From Gammaproteobacteria bacterium (GTDB taxonomy: Bacteria > Pseudomonadota > Gammaproteobacteria > Xanthomonadales > Marinicellaceae): DNA of 64,000 bases. Location: assembly GCA_041395445.1 (NCBI GenBank), contig JAWLAO010000002.1, positions 124,001 through 188,000 on the forward strand. The letters run 5' to 3'. The translations under genes and the position numbers were made by a program. Below, piece after piece: positions 44,500-54,014 of this stretch (its first letter is position 1; every line of letters starts with the position of its first letter). The notes beneath the pieces are model-generated. The model saw only the letters and a program-made list of their open reading frames with translations, searched no databases and had not been told where the DNA came from.

Positions 44500-47335
44500 G
44501 AAAGAGTTATTTCTGTACTTTATAAACAATCTGCTGATTGCTGCGACTTTCTTTTGTTTGAGTATTGCAGTCGAACCATTAATAGTTCCTCCCACATTTA
44601 TAACACCTGTTTGGCCGGTTGCGGGATTCGCCGTTTGTGTTGTATTATTGTGGGGCTATCGTTATTTGCCGGCAATAGCACTGGGAGAGCTGTTGATTTG
44701 TTTCAGATATTATCATGTTACTGAAACAATGGGATATATGGAGCTATCTCTCCTTTACATTTTATTGATTCTGATTACATTATTTAGAAGTGCTGCCGGT
44801 GCCTTTCTCGTTCATCGTTTTTTGGGTAAAACCAATAAATACCTTACATACCAGTCTGTTTTAAAACTGTATCTTCTTGCTGGTGTAATTCCGACATTTC
44901 TTTCTTCATTTCTTTTTGTTCAGGTTTTACTTTTTGCAGGATATTTAGAAATCAATTATTGGGTATTTGAGTATTTAAGCTGGTGGTTTGCTGATAGTGT
45001 GGGTGTATTTATAAGTTTGCCGGTTTTATTAACTTTATTTGCTCTTCCCAGAGAGGATTGGAAGCCTCGTATCTTAAAGGTTATTTTACCCTTGATTGTA
45101 ACGACTTTCTTGATGATATTTATTTCCATCAGCTTCAAAAATTTTGAACAGGTTCGGCTGATTAATAATTTGGAGAAAAACACGGATTTAGTTTTTAATG
45201 AAACCCTAAAGAAGTTTGCAGACAGCCAAACAATGGATAATTGGGTTCCTAAAGGACAGGTCGCAGCAGAATTTAATGAATTGATTAAAAACTATACCGA
45301 TGTTGTTGTGCTTGCAAATAGCTTGAAAAATATTAATTTTACCATTGAGTTTAATGATAATGGAAAATATCAGCAACTTTATAAATCTAAAATAAAGGCC
45401 AATGAAAACTCGATCTGGAAAGTTTCCAAGTCATATAACTACGCCGGAAATGATTGGAAATTGACGGGAATTGCCACGCCAGGTTATCTTGGTGAAAATG
45501 CTTTCTTCATAATATGGTGGCTAATGGCGACCGGCTTCCTGTTTATTTCAATTTTGGGAGCCACATTACTGGTTATCACAGGAAATGATATCCGTAGTCG
45601 AAATTTAGTCAAAACCAGAACTGAGGAAATTCAAAAACTGAATGAATTCCTGCGCGAAAGCGAGAGTAGGTATAAAAAACTGATTGAGGTACAGCCGGTT
45701 ATATTTTGGAAGCATATACGAGGAGAACCGGTACTTGATTTTGTCAGTAGTGAAGGGAGTACCTTGTTAGGATATTCACGAAGCGAGCTGGTGAGTCTGG
45801 ATATACTGTGGAATAAAATCATTCATCCAGAAGATAAGGTACGAGTTCTCACTGAATATCATGGCAACGTATCCTCAGGAAAAAGGTTTACCTTGAAATA
45901 CAGAGCTGTGACTAAAAATGGAGACGTTTTATGGTTTCAAGATTATATTTCCACTCGTATTGTTGATGGTAAAACAGAGGTTGTTGGTCTGAAAATAGAC
46001 ATCACATCCGACCAAAAAAGAGATCAGGAAATCGAGAAACTGGCTTACTTTGATGTTTTGACACAGTTACCAAACCGGATTAAATTCACCGATTCATTAA
46101 CACAATCGTTGGAAGAGTCAGTTAGAGAAAACACTAATGGTGCGATTCTGTACATTGATATTGACCGTTTTAAATTTTTTAATGATTCAATGGGTCAGTA
46201 TTTTGGCGATCGTCTGTTGGTGAAAATTTCTGAAAGAATTCAGGAAAAACTATGTAGTGAATGTATTATTTCTCGTGTTTCAGGTGATGAGTTTGCTATT
46301 TTAATTTCTCAAAAACATGAGGATATCGGTGAAATAAAGAAAGAGTGTTTACAGGTTTCGCAACTCATTCACGACTCTTTCAAAAAGCCGGTTGTGGTTA
46401 AAGGGCATAGTTTTTTTATTTCTTTAAGTATAGGGATTTGTATCTTTCCGAATCATACGGATAATGTCGAAAAAATAATTCAGTATGCCGGAATCGCTAT
46501 GTATCACGCTAAATTACAAGGGAAAAACCAGGTTTGCATATTTGAAAAAAATATGTTGAGAGAAGTTAATGAAAAACTGGATATAGAAAAATCTCTCAAA
46601 CTGGCATTAATGGAGGAGCAAATGGAGGTGTATTACCAGCCTATTTTTAATGATGAAAAGGAAGTCATTAAACTGGAATCATTAATCCGTTGGAATCATC
46701 CCAAAAGAGGATTGCTGTTGCCTTCTGTTTTTATATCTGTGGCTGAGCAAACCGGGATGATTGTGGAACTAACCGAGTGGATTATTGATGCCGTGTTTAA
46801 ACAGATAAAAACCTGGCAATCTTCTGACTTAACAACACTTCCGGTTTCAATAAATATTAGTCTTTTCCAATTTAAATATTCCGGTTTATTGGAAATGTTA
46901 GAGAGATATGCCGAAAAACACCAAATTGATCCACAAGTTGTCACTCTGGAAATCACTGAATCCATAGGCGTGGAAGATTTTGATTTTACTCTTGAAAAAC
47001 TTCTAAGAATCAAAAAGTTAGGATTTAAATTAGCAATAGATGATTTCGGAACCGGTTATTCCTCACTTAATTATCTGACGCAAATGCCAATTGATACTTT
47101 GAAACTGGATATGAGTTTTGTGGAAAACATCGGAGTTGTGACTACGGCTGATACATTAGTCGAAATTATTTTACTGATGGCACGCAAGCTCGGTTTTGAA
47201 GTTATTGTTGAGGGAATTGAAAACCGAACCCAGTTTGAATTATTAAAAAAACTCGGTTGCAAAGAATTTCAGGGTTTTTTAGTCAGTGAAGCATTGAACG
47301 TTAGTGAAATAGAGAAAAGATATTTAAACATTTGA
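44492..47335 (+). CDS. MASE1-PAS-GGDEF-EAL c-di-GMP enzyme
   Basis: 947 residues. The N-terminal MASE1 membrane sensor has about eight helices ('LIVPPTFITPVWPVAGF', 'YLSWWFADSVGVFISLP'). Further along are a periplasmic loop and another helix, PAS (about 395-510), GGDEF (520-680) with an active-type 'SGDEF', and EAL (695-945) with 'ESL' for EAL but intact 'EITES', 'IDDFGTGYSS', 'KLDMSF' and 'EGIEN'. It could make and degrade c-di-GMP. The TTG start overlaps the CRTAC1 stop by 8 bases; no ATG gives the full MASE1 domain, so coupling to the cytochrome operon is likely. The signal sensed is unknown. Confidence 0.88.
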   Translation: MSKKELFLYFINNLLIAATFFCLSIAVEPLIVPPTFITPVWPVAGFAVCVVLLWGYRYLPAIALGELLICFRYYHVTETMGYMELSLLYILLILITLFRSAAGAFLVHRFLGKTNKYLTYQSVLKLYLLAGVIPTFLSSFLFVQVLLFAGYLEINYWVFEYLSWWFADSVGVFISLPVLLTLFALPREDWKPRILKVILPLIVTTFLMIFISISFKNFEQVRLINNLEKNTDLVFNETLKKFADSQTMDNWVPKGQVAAEFNELIKNYTDVVVLANSLKNINFTIEFNDNGKYQQLYKSKIKANENSIWKVSKSYNYAGNDWKLTGIATPGYLGENAFFIIWWLMATGFLFISILGATLLVITGNDIRSRNLVKTRTEEIQKLNEFLRESESRYKKLIEVQPVIFWKHIRGEPVLDFVSSEGSTLLGYSRSELVSLDILWNKIIHPEDKVRVLTEYHGNVSSGKRFTLKYRAVTKNGDVLWFQDYISTRIVDGKTEVVGLKIDITSDQKRDQEIEKLAYFDVLTQLPNRIKFTDSLTQSLEESVRENTNGAILYIDIDRFKFFNDSMGQYFGDRLLVKISERIQEKLCSECIISRVSGDEFAILISQKHEDIGEIKKECLQVSQLIHDSFKKPVVVKGHSFFISLSIGICIFPNHTDNVEKIIQYAGIAMYHAKLQGKNQVCIFEKNMLREVNEKLDIEKSLKLALMEEQMEVYYQPIFNDEKEVIKLESLIRWNHPKRGLLLPSVFISVAEQTGMIVELTEWIIDAVFKQIKTWQSSDLTTLPVSINISLFQFKYSGLLEMLERYAEKHQIDPQVVTLEITESIGVEDFDFTLEKLLRIKKLGFKLAIDDFGTGYSSLNYLTQMPIDTLKLDMSFVENIGVVTTADTLVEIILLMARKLGFEVIVEGIENRTQFELLKKLGCKEFQGFLVSEALNVSEIEKRYLNI

Positions 47336-47440
47336 ACATAAAACAATAACTCTCAAGTTCATAACAATTTCAAACTAGCTAACTCCAAGACTCACAAAAT
47401 AATAAAACTACTAAAAAAGGCTAAATAATTCCCCTTTGAG

Positions 47441-48046
47441 ATGTTTCAGTCACATTTCTCATATAAAATCAGTCGCATGAAAATTTTAAAATTCGCTCTG
47501 TTTATTATTTTACTTATGCCATTGATATATTTGGTTTATTTATATCAAATTCAGGATTTAACTGCTGACCCAATCGAATATATTTTGCATTACACCGGAA
47601 TTTGGACCATACGGGTATTATTACTTTCATTGGCATTGACACCCTTAAGAAACCTATTTAAGCAGGTCTTCTTTTTAAGAGTTCGCCGAATGGTTGGGCT
47701 ATTTGTTTTCTTCTATGCAACTTTGCATTTATTGGTCTATCTGGGTTTGGATCTGGGTTTTCGTTTTGGACATTTGTGGGAAGATATTGTGAAAAGACCT
47801 TATATTACCGTTGGCTTTTTAGCATGGCTATTATTAGTCCCAATGGCAATCACTTCGACTAATGGAATGTTAAGACGTTTGGGTAAAAAATGGAAAACGC
47901 TTCATAAAAGCATTTATCTGATTGCGATTCTGGCATGTTTACACTTTATTTGGCTGGTAAAAGCAGACTTGGTTGAGCCATTAATTTATTCCGGTTTGTT
48001 TTTTGCATTGTTGTTTTATCGACTTATTAAATACTCAAAATCATGA
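47441..48046 (+). CDS. msrQ: MsrQ heme-binding membrane subunit (YedZ)
   Basis: 201 residues, six membrane helices of the ferric-reductase-like fold. Features include 'ADPIEYILHYTGIWTIRVLL', 'RRMVGLFVFFYATLHLLVYL' and 'LHKSIYLIAILACLHFIW', with the heme-ligand histidines. MsrQ passes quinol electrons to periplasmic methionine sulfoxide reductase MsrP. No msrP lies next to it, unlike the usual msrPQ operon. The start may instead be ATG 47477 ('MKILKFALF'). It overlaps the next gene by four bases. Confidence 0.88.
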   Translation: MFQSHFSYKISRMKILKFALFIILLMPLIYLVYLYQIQDLTADPIEYILHYTGIWTIRVLLLSLALTPLRNLFKQVFFLRVRRMVGLFVFFYATLHLLVYLGLDLGFRFGHLWEDIVKRPYITVGFLAWLLLVPMAITSTNGMLRRLGKKWKTLHKSIYLIAILACLHFIWLVKADLVEPLIYSGLFFALLFYRLIKYSKS

Positions 48047-49266
48047 CACGATTAACCAGAGATATCAGACGCAAGCAATCCAAAGTTTTGTTGAAAATGG
48101 CGAAAGCGATTTCAGAAGCAGGAGCTCCGGCTCACCGTTTGGAAAGCTCAATGGAAGTTTTGCTGGAAAAATTTCAGATGGAAGGCAATTTTTTTGCCAT
48201 GCCAACTGCATTATTTGCAACTCTTGGAGATGAAGAAGTCCAACGAACTTACATGGTTCGAACAACTCCCAAGGATGTCGACTTAGAAAAACTCAGTGAG
48301 TTGAATCATGTTATTGAGCGACTACACAATGATGAAATTGATATTGTCGATGCCTACGAGGAAATTAACACGATATCAAAGAAAAAACCTCGTTACAACA
48401 CGACGATGATTGCATTCGCAATTGGCATGGCATCAGCCAGTTTGGCAGGGTTGTTTCAAGGAAGCTGGATGGATGTTCTGGTTGCATTTCTTATGGGATT
48501 AATGACGGCAACTATAGTTCTTTTCAGTACCAAACATAAACATTTGGCGTTGTTATACACGCCAATAGCGGCAACAGCTGTTGGTTTGACCTCAATGACA
48601 ATCAGTCATTATTATCAAACCATCGATCATTTTATTGTTTCACTTTCAGGCTTGATTATACTTGTTCCGGGATTGGGAATTACCATCGCTATTAGAGAAT
48701 TATCCACAGGACATTTAGTTTCCGGAAGTGCCCGAATGGCTGGTGCGGTAACGACTTTTCTATTGCTATCATTTGGTTTGGCATTAGGTTTTATGATTGT
48801 AATCAAAGTTTTCGGTTCGGTTGAAGTTCATAAACTCGAATCCGTCCCCAATTGGTTTGTCTATCTCTCAATAATTATCATCAGTTTAGCGTTTACGATT
48901 TTATTCAATGCAAAGTATGTGGATTTCATCTGGATATTATTAACAGCAACCATAGCAATTATGGGCTCACGCTATGCCGGATATTGGCTCGAGTCACCTT
49001 TTTCATCATTTGTCGCGGTACTTTGTGTTTCCATTGCAGGAAACATATTTTCCCTGATTAGCAAAAAACCGGCATCAATTATGCATATACCGGGTGTGAT
49101 GCTATTAGTCCCGGGAAGTATTGGTTTCAAATCACTGGAAGCTATGCTTGATAATCAAACCATCGACGGCATCCAAACAGCGTTTTCCGCACTTTTAATT
49201 GCCGTTGCATTGGCGATTGGTTTGATAGCAGGGAATTTGTTTGTACCAATTAGAAGAGCGTTATAA
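48043..49266 (+). CDS. ThrE-family threonine/serine exporter-like protein
   Basis: 407 residues: an N-terminal soluble part ('GAPAHRLESSMEVLLEKF', 'GNFFAMPTALFATLGD') followed by about ten membrane helices, with both halves of the ThrE/DUF1212 and DUF3815 modules fused in one chain ('MHIPGVMLLVPGSIGFKSLE' near the end). It is predicted to export Thr/Ser or related small molecules. It is coupled to msrQ through an ATGA overlap, but the functional link is unclear. Confidence 0.87.
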   Translation: MTRLTRDIRRKQSKVLLKMAKAISEAGAPAHRLESSMEVLLEKFQMEGNFFAMPTALFATLGDEEVQRTYMVRTTPKDVDLEKLSELNHVIERLHNDEIDIVDAYEEINTISKKKPRYNTTMIAFAIGMASASLAGLFQGSWMDVLVAFLMGLMTATIVLFSTKHKHLALLYTPIAATAVGLTSMTISHYYQTIDHFIVSLSGLIILVPGLGITIAIRELSTGHLVSGSARMAGAVTTFLLLSFGLALGFMIVIKVFGSVEVHKLESVPNWFVYLSIIIISLAFTILFNAKYVDFIWILLTATIAIMGSRYAGYWLESPFSSFVAVLCVSIAGNIFSLISKKPASIMHIPGVMLLVPGSIGFKSLEAMLDNQTIDGIQTAFSALLIAVALAIGLIAGNLFVPIRRAL

Positions 49267-49320
49267 ATTTTATAGATATTTTGTAAGTTGAAGATATAGC
49301 GATTATCTAAAATTTTATTT

Positions 49321-49339
49321 GTTCAGTTTCGGTTCAGTT
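49321..49339 (+). promoter_or_regulatory. Direct repeat upstream of the TonB-dependent receptor
   Basis: Two copies of GTTCAGTT (49321-49328 and 49332-49339) with an 11-base period, on one face of the helix, about 55 bases before the receptor start. This is a candidate response-regulator site; identity unknown. Confidence 0.35.
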
Positions 49340-49393
49340 ACATAAAATTAAGATAGCTTTAAGAGCTGTTATTTTGACTTTGGGAGAATTGAT

Positions 49394-52054
49394 ATGAGAT
49401 TATCTAATTTCATTTTTTTGACTGTATTTTTTATTTTTTCTGTATCCGTTGATGGAAATGTATTGAAGTCAACAGAACCTGACTATGTTATTACAAAAGA
49501 GCAAATCCTGAAAAGCGGTTATAACGGCTTAGGAGAAGCTCTGAATGAAATGGTGATTGCGAACGGGGATTCCAGGAATCGTTTTACTAACGGTGGTGAT
49601 GGTTCGGTGACTGTCACTTTTAACAACTTGGGTTTCGGTGGTGATTTATTAGTGTTGCTTAATGGCAGCAGGCTAAAAAAAACTGTATATGGTACATTTG
49701 ATTTTACCAATATTCCAATATCAATTATTGAGCGTGTCGAAATACATTTGGTGAATAACAAAGGGCAGTTTGTAACCGGTGGAGCAACTGGAGTAATCAA
49801 TATTATTACTGAAAATTCATTGAATGGCTTGAGTATAGATACCTATTACGGCCTGTCTGAAAGAGGTGATGCAGAAAGTCAGAATTACAGTATCAATTAT
49901 GGAAATGAGTCAGAAAAGGGAAGAGTGAATATCATTTCTGAATTTTCTAATAGTAAGCCTATTTTTGCTCGAGATAGAAAAATATCAGCTTTGCCTGTTT
50001 ACGGAACAGGTGTAAATTTGGGCAGTATAATCACCCCTCAAGGAAGCTTTCAATTTGTAGATCCCATCACAGGTGAGTATTATAGTTCAGTTACAACATT
50101 AACAGGAACGAATGGATTTAACGAACCCAATGATCCTGATTTGATACCGTTTACTAGAGAACTTAGATACAATTATGCACCTGAGAATTATTTATTAACA
50201 CCACAAGAAAAATACTCCCTCTATTTGAATGGAAATTACGAGCTTTCAAATGATTTGTCTTTCAGTGCTGAATTGCTGTTTAACCGAAGGAAATCAGAGC
50301 AAATGTTGGCACCTGATCCAATGTCTATTTACAATTATTATTCTCCTGTGATTGTTATTGGGAGTTCGAATCCGTATAACCCTTATTATGGTCAGGATTT
50401 CCGTTTGTATTCAATAAATAGAAGAATAGTAGAACTCGGAAATCGGTTTGAAAATCAAGAGTCTGATACATTTTTCTATAAAGCAGGATTGCAAGGACAA
50501 TCGGAACTCGGGAAAGGATGGAAATGGAAGGCCAATATAACTTTTAATAAAAACAATGAAACAGAAAACCTCAGTGGATTAGTCGATACTGAACGGGTAT
50601 TAACAGCTTTGGGAAACAATTGTACGGGAGACTGTGTTCCTCTCAATCTATTTGGAGGTTCGGGAACAATCACTCAGGAAATGCTGGATTATATTGCTTA
50701 TGAAGGGTTGAGTGAAACTGATACTAAAGTAACATCATTTCAATTTCATGCTTCATCAACTCTGGCAGAACTTTCTTCTGGAAGTTTGGATTTGGAAATG
50801 GGTTATGAGTATAGAAAGCACAGCGGATATTACAGGCCGGATGCAGCTCTCATTAATGGAAATATTTCGAGTCGGCTTAATCCATATTATTTATTTGATG
50901 GTTCATATCATGTGAGTGAAATTTATGCTGACTTTGATGTTCCCTTGAGTAAAAAACTGGATTTATACACTTCTGCGAAACTGAGTAAATATGATTTTAC
51001 CAATGTTGAATTATCAGGAGGCGTTCATTTCCGTTACAAGCCTTTAAACTCGCTGACATTTGACCTTGGTTATGCAAGAGTGAATAACGAACCAAAGTTG
51101 TATGAATTATTTATGCAGGAGTCCTTCATTGGCTTAATTAGCTATTATTTACCTGTTAATGAAGACTATTATCTCTCCACAAGAGGTAATGATGATTTGT
51201 CTTTGGAGAAATTTGACAACTTTAGTCTAAATATCAATTACAGACCACAATGGTCTGAAGGCCTTGAAATGGATTTTTTATTATTAAAACAATCATCTGA
51301 TAATTTAGTTACACTCGAGTCGCTAAATTATTTGAGATCATCTTGCAGGTATTCAGGAGAACCTCTTTATTGTGATCGGTTTACTCCGATTGATCAATAT
51401 ACGTATGAAGCCGTAACTACATTTGTAAACGGAATCCGCTCATTCGATGTATTCAATATTGGTTACAATCTGAAATATAAAGTTTCTACAGATTCAGCTG
51501 AATATATATTTGCATTGAATAATTTATATATCAAAAATAACGAAATAAAAAGAGATTTAGGTGCAAATAGAGAGCATGTAATCAATTCAATTACATTAGC
51601 TGATTCATTAGGCGATTATGATGTGGAAAGAGAGATACCCAGATTAAAAACAAATTTTACAATTGATATGAAAATCAAAGATTTTTCTATAAATTATCAA
51701 GCCCGATATATTTCCGGTTTTGAAGAAGAATGTGATTCCAATTACCTAGCTATAGTACCAACCAACAATCCTAATGCACCTGGTGGAGTTGTACCGGAAG
51801 ATTTTCAATGGTGTACATATGCTTCCAGCATCAATAGCAGTAATAACCGAAGACATGTCGGAGGCACAACATTCCACGATCTCAATTTTGAATACGACTG
51901 GAAACAATATGATTCAAAAATCATGCTTGGTATTGAAAATGTCTTTGATAAAACACCGCCTTTATCATCAACAGCCGATGCCAACAGTTATCTGACTCAT
52001 ATTTACAACGGAACAGGCCGATATTACTGGCTGAGGTTTTCTAAAGATTTCTAA
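49394..52054 (+). CDS. TonB-dependent outer membrane receptor
   Basis: 886 residues with signal peptide ('FIFLTVFFIFSVSVDG'). The N-terminal plug shows 'LGEALNEMVIANGDSRNRF', 'LLVLLNGSRL' and 'IPISIIERVEIHL' followed by 'GGATGVINIITENS', the classic plug motifs. The remainder is a 22-strand-barrel-like Tyr/Asn-rich sequence that ends in Phe ('YWLRFSKDF'), as outer-membrane proteins do. The architecture resembles the receptor class of Xanthomonadales/Sphingomonadales. Substrate unknown. GGGAGA six bases upstream supports the start. Confidence 0.88.
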   Translation: MRLSNFIFLTVFFIFSVSVDGNVLKSTEPDYVITKEQILKSGYNGLGEALNEMVIANGDSRNRFTNGGDGSVTVTFNNLGFGGDLLVLLNGSRLKKTVYGTFDFTNIPISIIERVEIHLVNNKGQFVTGGATGVINIITENSLNGLSIDTYYGLSERGDAESQNYSINYGNESEKGRVNIISEFSNSKPIFARDRKISALPVYGTGVNLGSIITPQGSFQFVDPITGEYYSSVTTLTGTNGFNEPNDPDLIPFTRELRYNYAPENYLLTPQEKYSLYLNGNYELSNDLSFSAELLFNRRKSEQMLAPDPMSIYNYYSPVIVIGSSNPYNPYYGQDFRLYSINRRIVELGNRFENQESDTFFYKAGLQGQSELGKGWKWKANITFNKNNETENLSGLVDTERVLTALGNNCTGDCVPLNLFGGSGTITQEMLDYIAYEGLSETDTKVTSFQFHASSTLAELSSGSLDLEMGYEYRKHSGYYRPDAALINGNISSRLNPYYLFDGSYHVSEIYADFDVPLSKKLDLYTSAKLSKYDFTNVELSGGVHFRYKPLNSLTFDLGYARVNNEPKLYELFMQESFIGLISYYLPVNEDYYLSTRGNDDLSLEKFDNFSLNINYRPQWSEGLEMDFLLLKQSSDNLVTLESLNYLRSSCRYSGEPLYCDRFTPIDQYTYEAVTTFVNGIRSFDVFNIGYNLKYKVSTDSAEYIFALNNLYIKNNEIKRDLGANREHVINSITLADSLGDYDVEREIPRLKTNFTIDMKIKDFSINYQARYISGFEEECDSNYLAIVPTNNPNAPGGVVPEDFQWCTYASSINSSNNRRHVGGTTFHDLNFEYDWKQYDSKIMLGIENVFDKTPPLSSTADANSYLTHIYNGTGRYYWLRFSKDF

Positions 52055-52065
52055 ACAATTAAACT

Positions 52066-52791
52066 CTAATCCAACGATTCAATATACTCACTCATTGTAT
52101 ATTGACCGTTGGATTGTTTGATAAGCCAGCGAGCCACATTGAGAGCCCCTTGTGCAAAGATTTTTGGGTTTTTAGCTGAGTGCTCGATCGTTATTTGTTC
52201 TGAGTCATTGTCTAATTCGATTTTATGGATTCCTGCGATTTCAGCTTCACGTTTACAAAAAATGTTAATATCTTCTAACTGATAGTGGTTTTCAGTTTCT
52301 TTTTTGATAATACCATGAGGTTTGATGCTTCTTGCAAGAGTGATTGCCGTTCCCGATGGCATATCTTTTTTATGAATATGGTGTATTTCGGTAATTTCAG
52401 CATTCGTCTCAACCAGCTTTGTGTAGCGAGTCAGCATTTGTTGAATTAAGTTGATAGAAATTGAAAAATTGGATGCCCACAGGATTGGGATGTATACTGC
52501 GGCTTTTTCAATATCTTTAAAGTGTTTTTTGGTTAAACCGGTTGTTCCTGTGACCAGAGGAGTTTTTGTTTCAATACAATGAGTAAGGACTGTTTCAAAG
52601 GCATCAGGGGTGGAAAAATCAATCCAAATATCTGATTTTTCGCAAGTTGTGTTAAATTTATCATTGGCATATTCAGATTTTTCAGAAACAAACCCGCAAC
52701 TGAGCTCCAAATCTGAACTTTGCTCAATCAATTCACACAGTATTTTGCCAATCCGACCGCTGGCTCCGGCAATTCCGACTTGAATTTTCAT
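52066..52791 (-). CDS. dapB: 4-hydroxy-tetrahydrodipicolinate reductase
   Basis: Lysine/DAP biosynthesis enzyme in the cytosol. 241 residues, shorter than the 273 of E. coli DapB. The NAD(P)-binding 'GIAGASGRIGKILCEL', 'VTGTTGL', and the substrate motif 'EIHHIHKKDMPSGTAI' with catalytic His and Lys are visible. Its start touches the end of dnaJ, giving the common dnaK-dnaJ-dapB order. Confidence 0.94.
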   Translation of the reverse strand: MKIQVGIAGASGRIGKILCELIEQSSDLELSCGFVSEKSEYANDKFNTTCEKSDIWIDFSTPDAFETVLTHCIETKTPLVTGTTGLTKKHFKDIEKAAVYIPILWASNFSISINLIQQMLTRYTKLVETNAEITEIHHIHKKDMPSGTAITLARSIKPHGIIKKETENHYQLEDINIFCKREAEIAGIHKIELDNDSEQITIEHSAKNPKIFAQGALNVARWLIKQSNGQYTMSEYIESLD

Positions 52792-53906
52792 TAAGATTTC
52801 AACTTATCCATAAAACTTTTCACGCTGTCGAACCAACCTTTTTCTTTAGGGTTATGTTTGTTTCCACCTTTTTGGATGGATTCGGACAGTTGCTTAATGA
52901 GCTTTTTCTGATGATTGGTAAGGTTTACCGGTGTTTCAACGTCCACTTTGCAGAACAAATCTCCGGTGCGATGTGAGCGAACTGATTTCACGCCTTTGCC
53001 TTTGATTTTAAACATTTTTCCTGACTGGGTTTCGGCTGGGATTTTCAGTTTAACTTCACCATCCAGAGTTGGAATATTTAAATCACCGCCAAGAACTGCG
53101 GTGGCAAAATCAATTGGCATGGCTGTGTATAAATCATCGTTGTCACGTTGAAAGATATCATGAGGATTAACATGAATATCAACGTATAAATCTCCGGGAA
53201 CTCCGCCGGCAGGTGCTGCTTCACCTTCACCGGATAATCGGATTCTGTCACCATTATCGACTCCAGCAGGGATTTTGACGTTGAGAGTTTTGGTTTCTTT
53301 CTGGCGACCTTCACCATGACATTTTTTACAAGGATTCTCAATCATTTGACCTTGCCCTTTACAGGTCGGACAGGTTTGCTGAACTGAAAAAATACCTTGT
53401 TGCATACGAACTTGTCCGTGACCATCACAGGTTGTGCAAGTTTTTTTCTTGCCGTCTTTAGAACCTGTTCCATGACAGGTATCACAAGATGTCAATGTCG
53501 GAATTTTAATTTCCTTATTTACACCTGCAACTGCTTCTTCCAAATCCACTGTTACTTCAAACTGAACATCTCTTCCGCGCTGTTGACGTTGTCTGCGTCC
53601 GCTGCCACCGAAAATATCACCAAAGATATCACCAAAAATATCTCCAACATCAGCGCCATGAAAGCCACCGCCACCGGCTCCCTGATTGACTCCATCAGGA
53701 CCAAATTGGTCGTATCGAGCTCTTTTATGATCGTCTTTTAAGGTGTCATACGCACGATTGACTTCCTTGAACTTGTCATGAGCTTCGGGGTCGGAATTTC
53801 GGTCAGGATGATACTTCATCGCTTTGCGTTTGAAGGCTTTTTTCAATTCCACTTTGGTTACGGTTTTTGTAACGCCCAATACTTCGTAATAATCTCTGTG
53901 TGACAT
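52791..53906 (-). CDS. dnaJ: Chaperone protein DnaJ
   Basis: Hsp40 co-chaperone, 371 residues. J domain with HPD at 33-35 ('MKYHPDRNSD'), Gly/Phe region with 'GDIFGDIFGDIFGG', four CxxCxGxG zinc repeats ('CDTCHGTG', 'CTTCDGHG', 'CPTCKGQG', 'CKKCHGEG') and the C-terminal substrate-binding domains. It is 108 bases downstream of dnaK with a hairpin between. Confidence 0.97.
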   Translation of the reverse strand: MSHRDYYEVLGVTKTVTKVELKKAFKRKAMKYHPDRNSDPEAHDKFKEVNRAYDTLKDDHKRARYDQFGPDGVNQGAGGGGFHGADVGDIFGDIFGDIFGGSGRRQRQQRGRDVQFEVTVDLEEAVAGVNKEIKIPTLTSCDTCHGTGSKDGKKKTCTTCDGHGQVRMQQGIFSVQQTCPTCKGQGQMIENPCKKCHGEGRQKETKTLNVKIPAGVDNGDRIRLSGEGEAAPAGGVPGDLYVDIHVNPHDIFQRDNDDLYTAMPIDFATAVLGGDLNIPTLDGEVKLKIPAETQSGKMFKIKGKGVKSVRSHRTGDLFCKVDVETPVNLTNHQKKLIKQLSESIQKGGNKHNPKEKGWFDSVKSFMDKLKS

Positions 53907-53956
53907 TTTTAGCTAAACTCTTTTTTCGCTATTATTTCTAGTTATATTGAAATATA

Positions 53957-53984
53957 AAAGCCCTTGGTCGAAACAAAGTGCTTT
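53957..53984 (-). terminator. Hairpin between dnaK and dnaJ
   Basis: Arms AAAGCACTT/AAGGGCTTT on the minus strand with one mismatch and a 10-base loop, followed by TTATATTT. It may partly terminate or process the dnaK transcript, reducing dnaJ relative to dnaK. Confidence 0.45.
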
Positions 53985-54014
53985 ATTGATAGTCAACTTT
54001 TTATGAAAAAGTTA

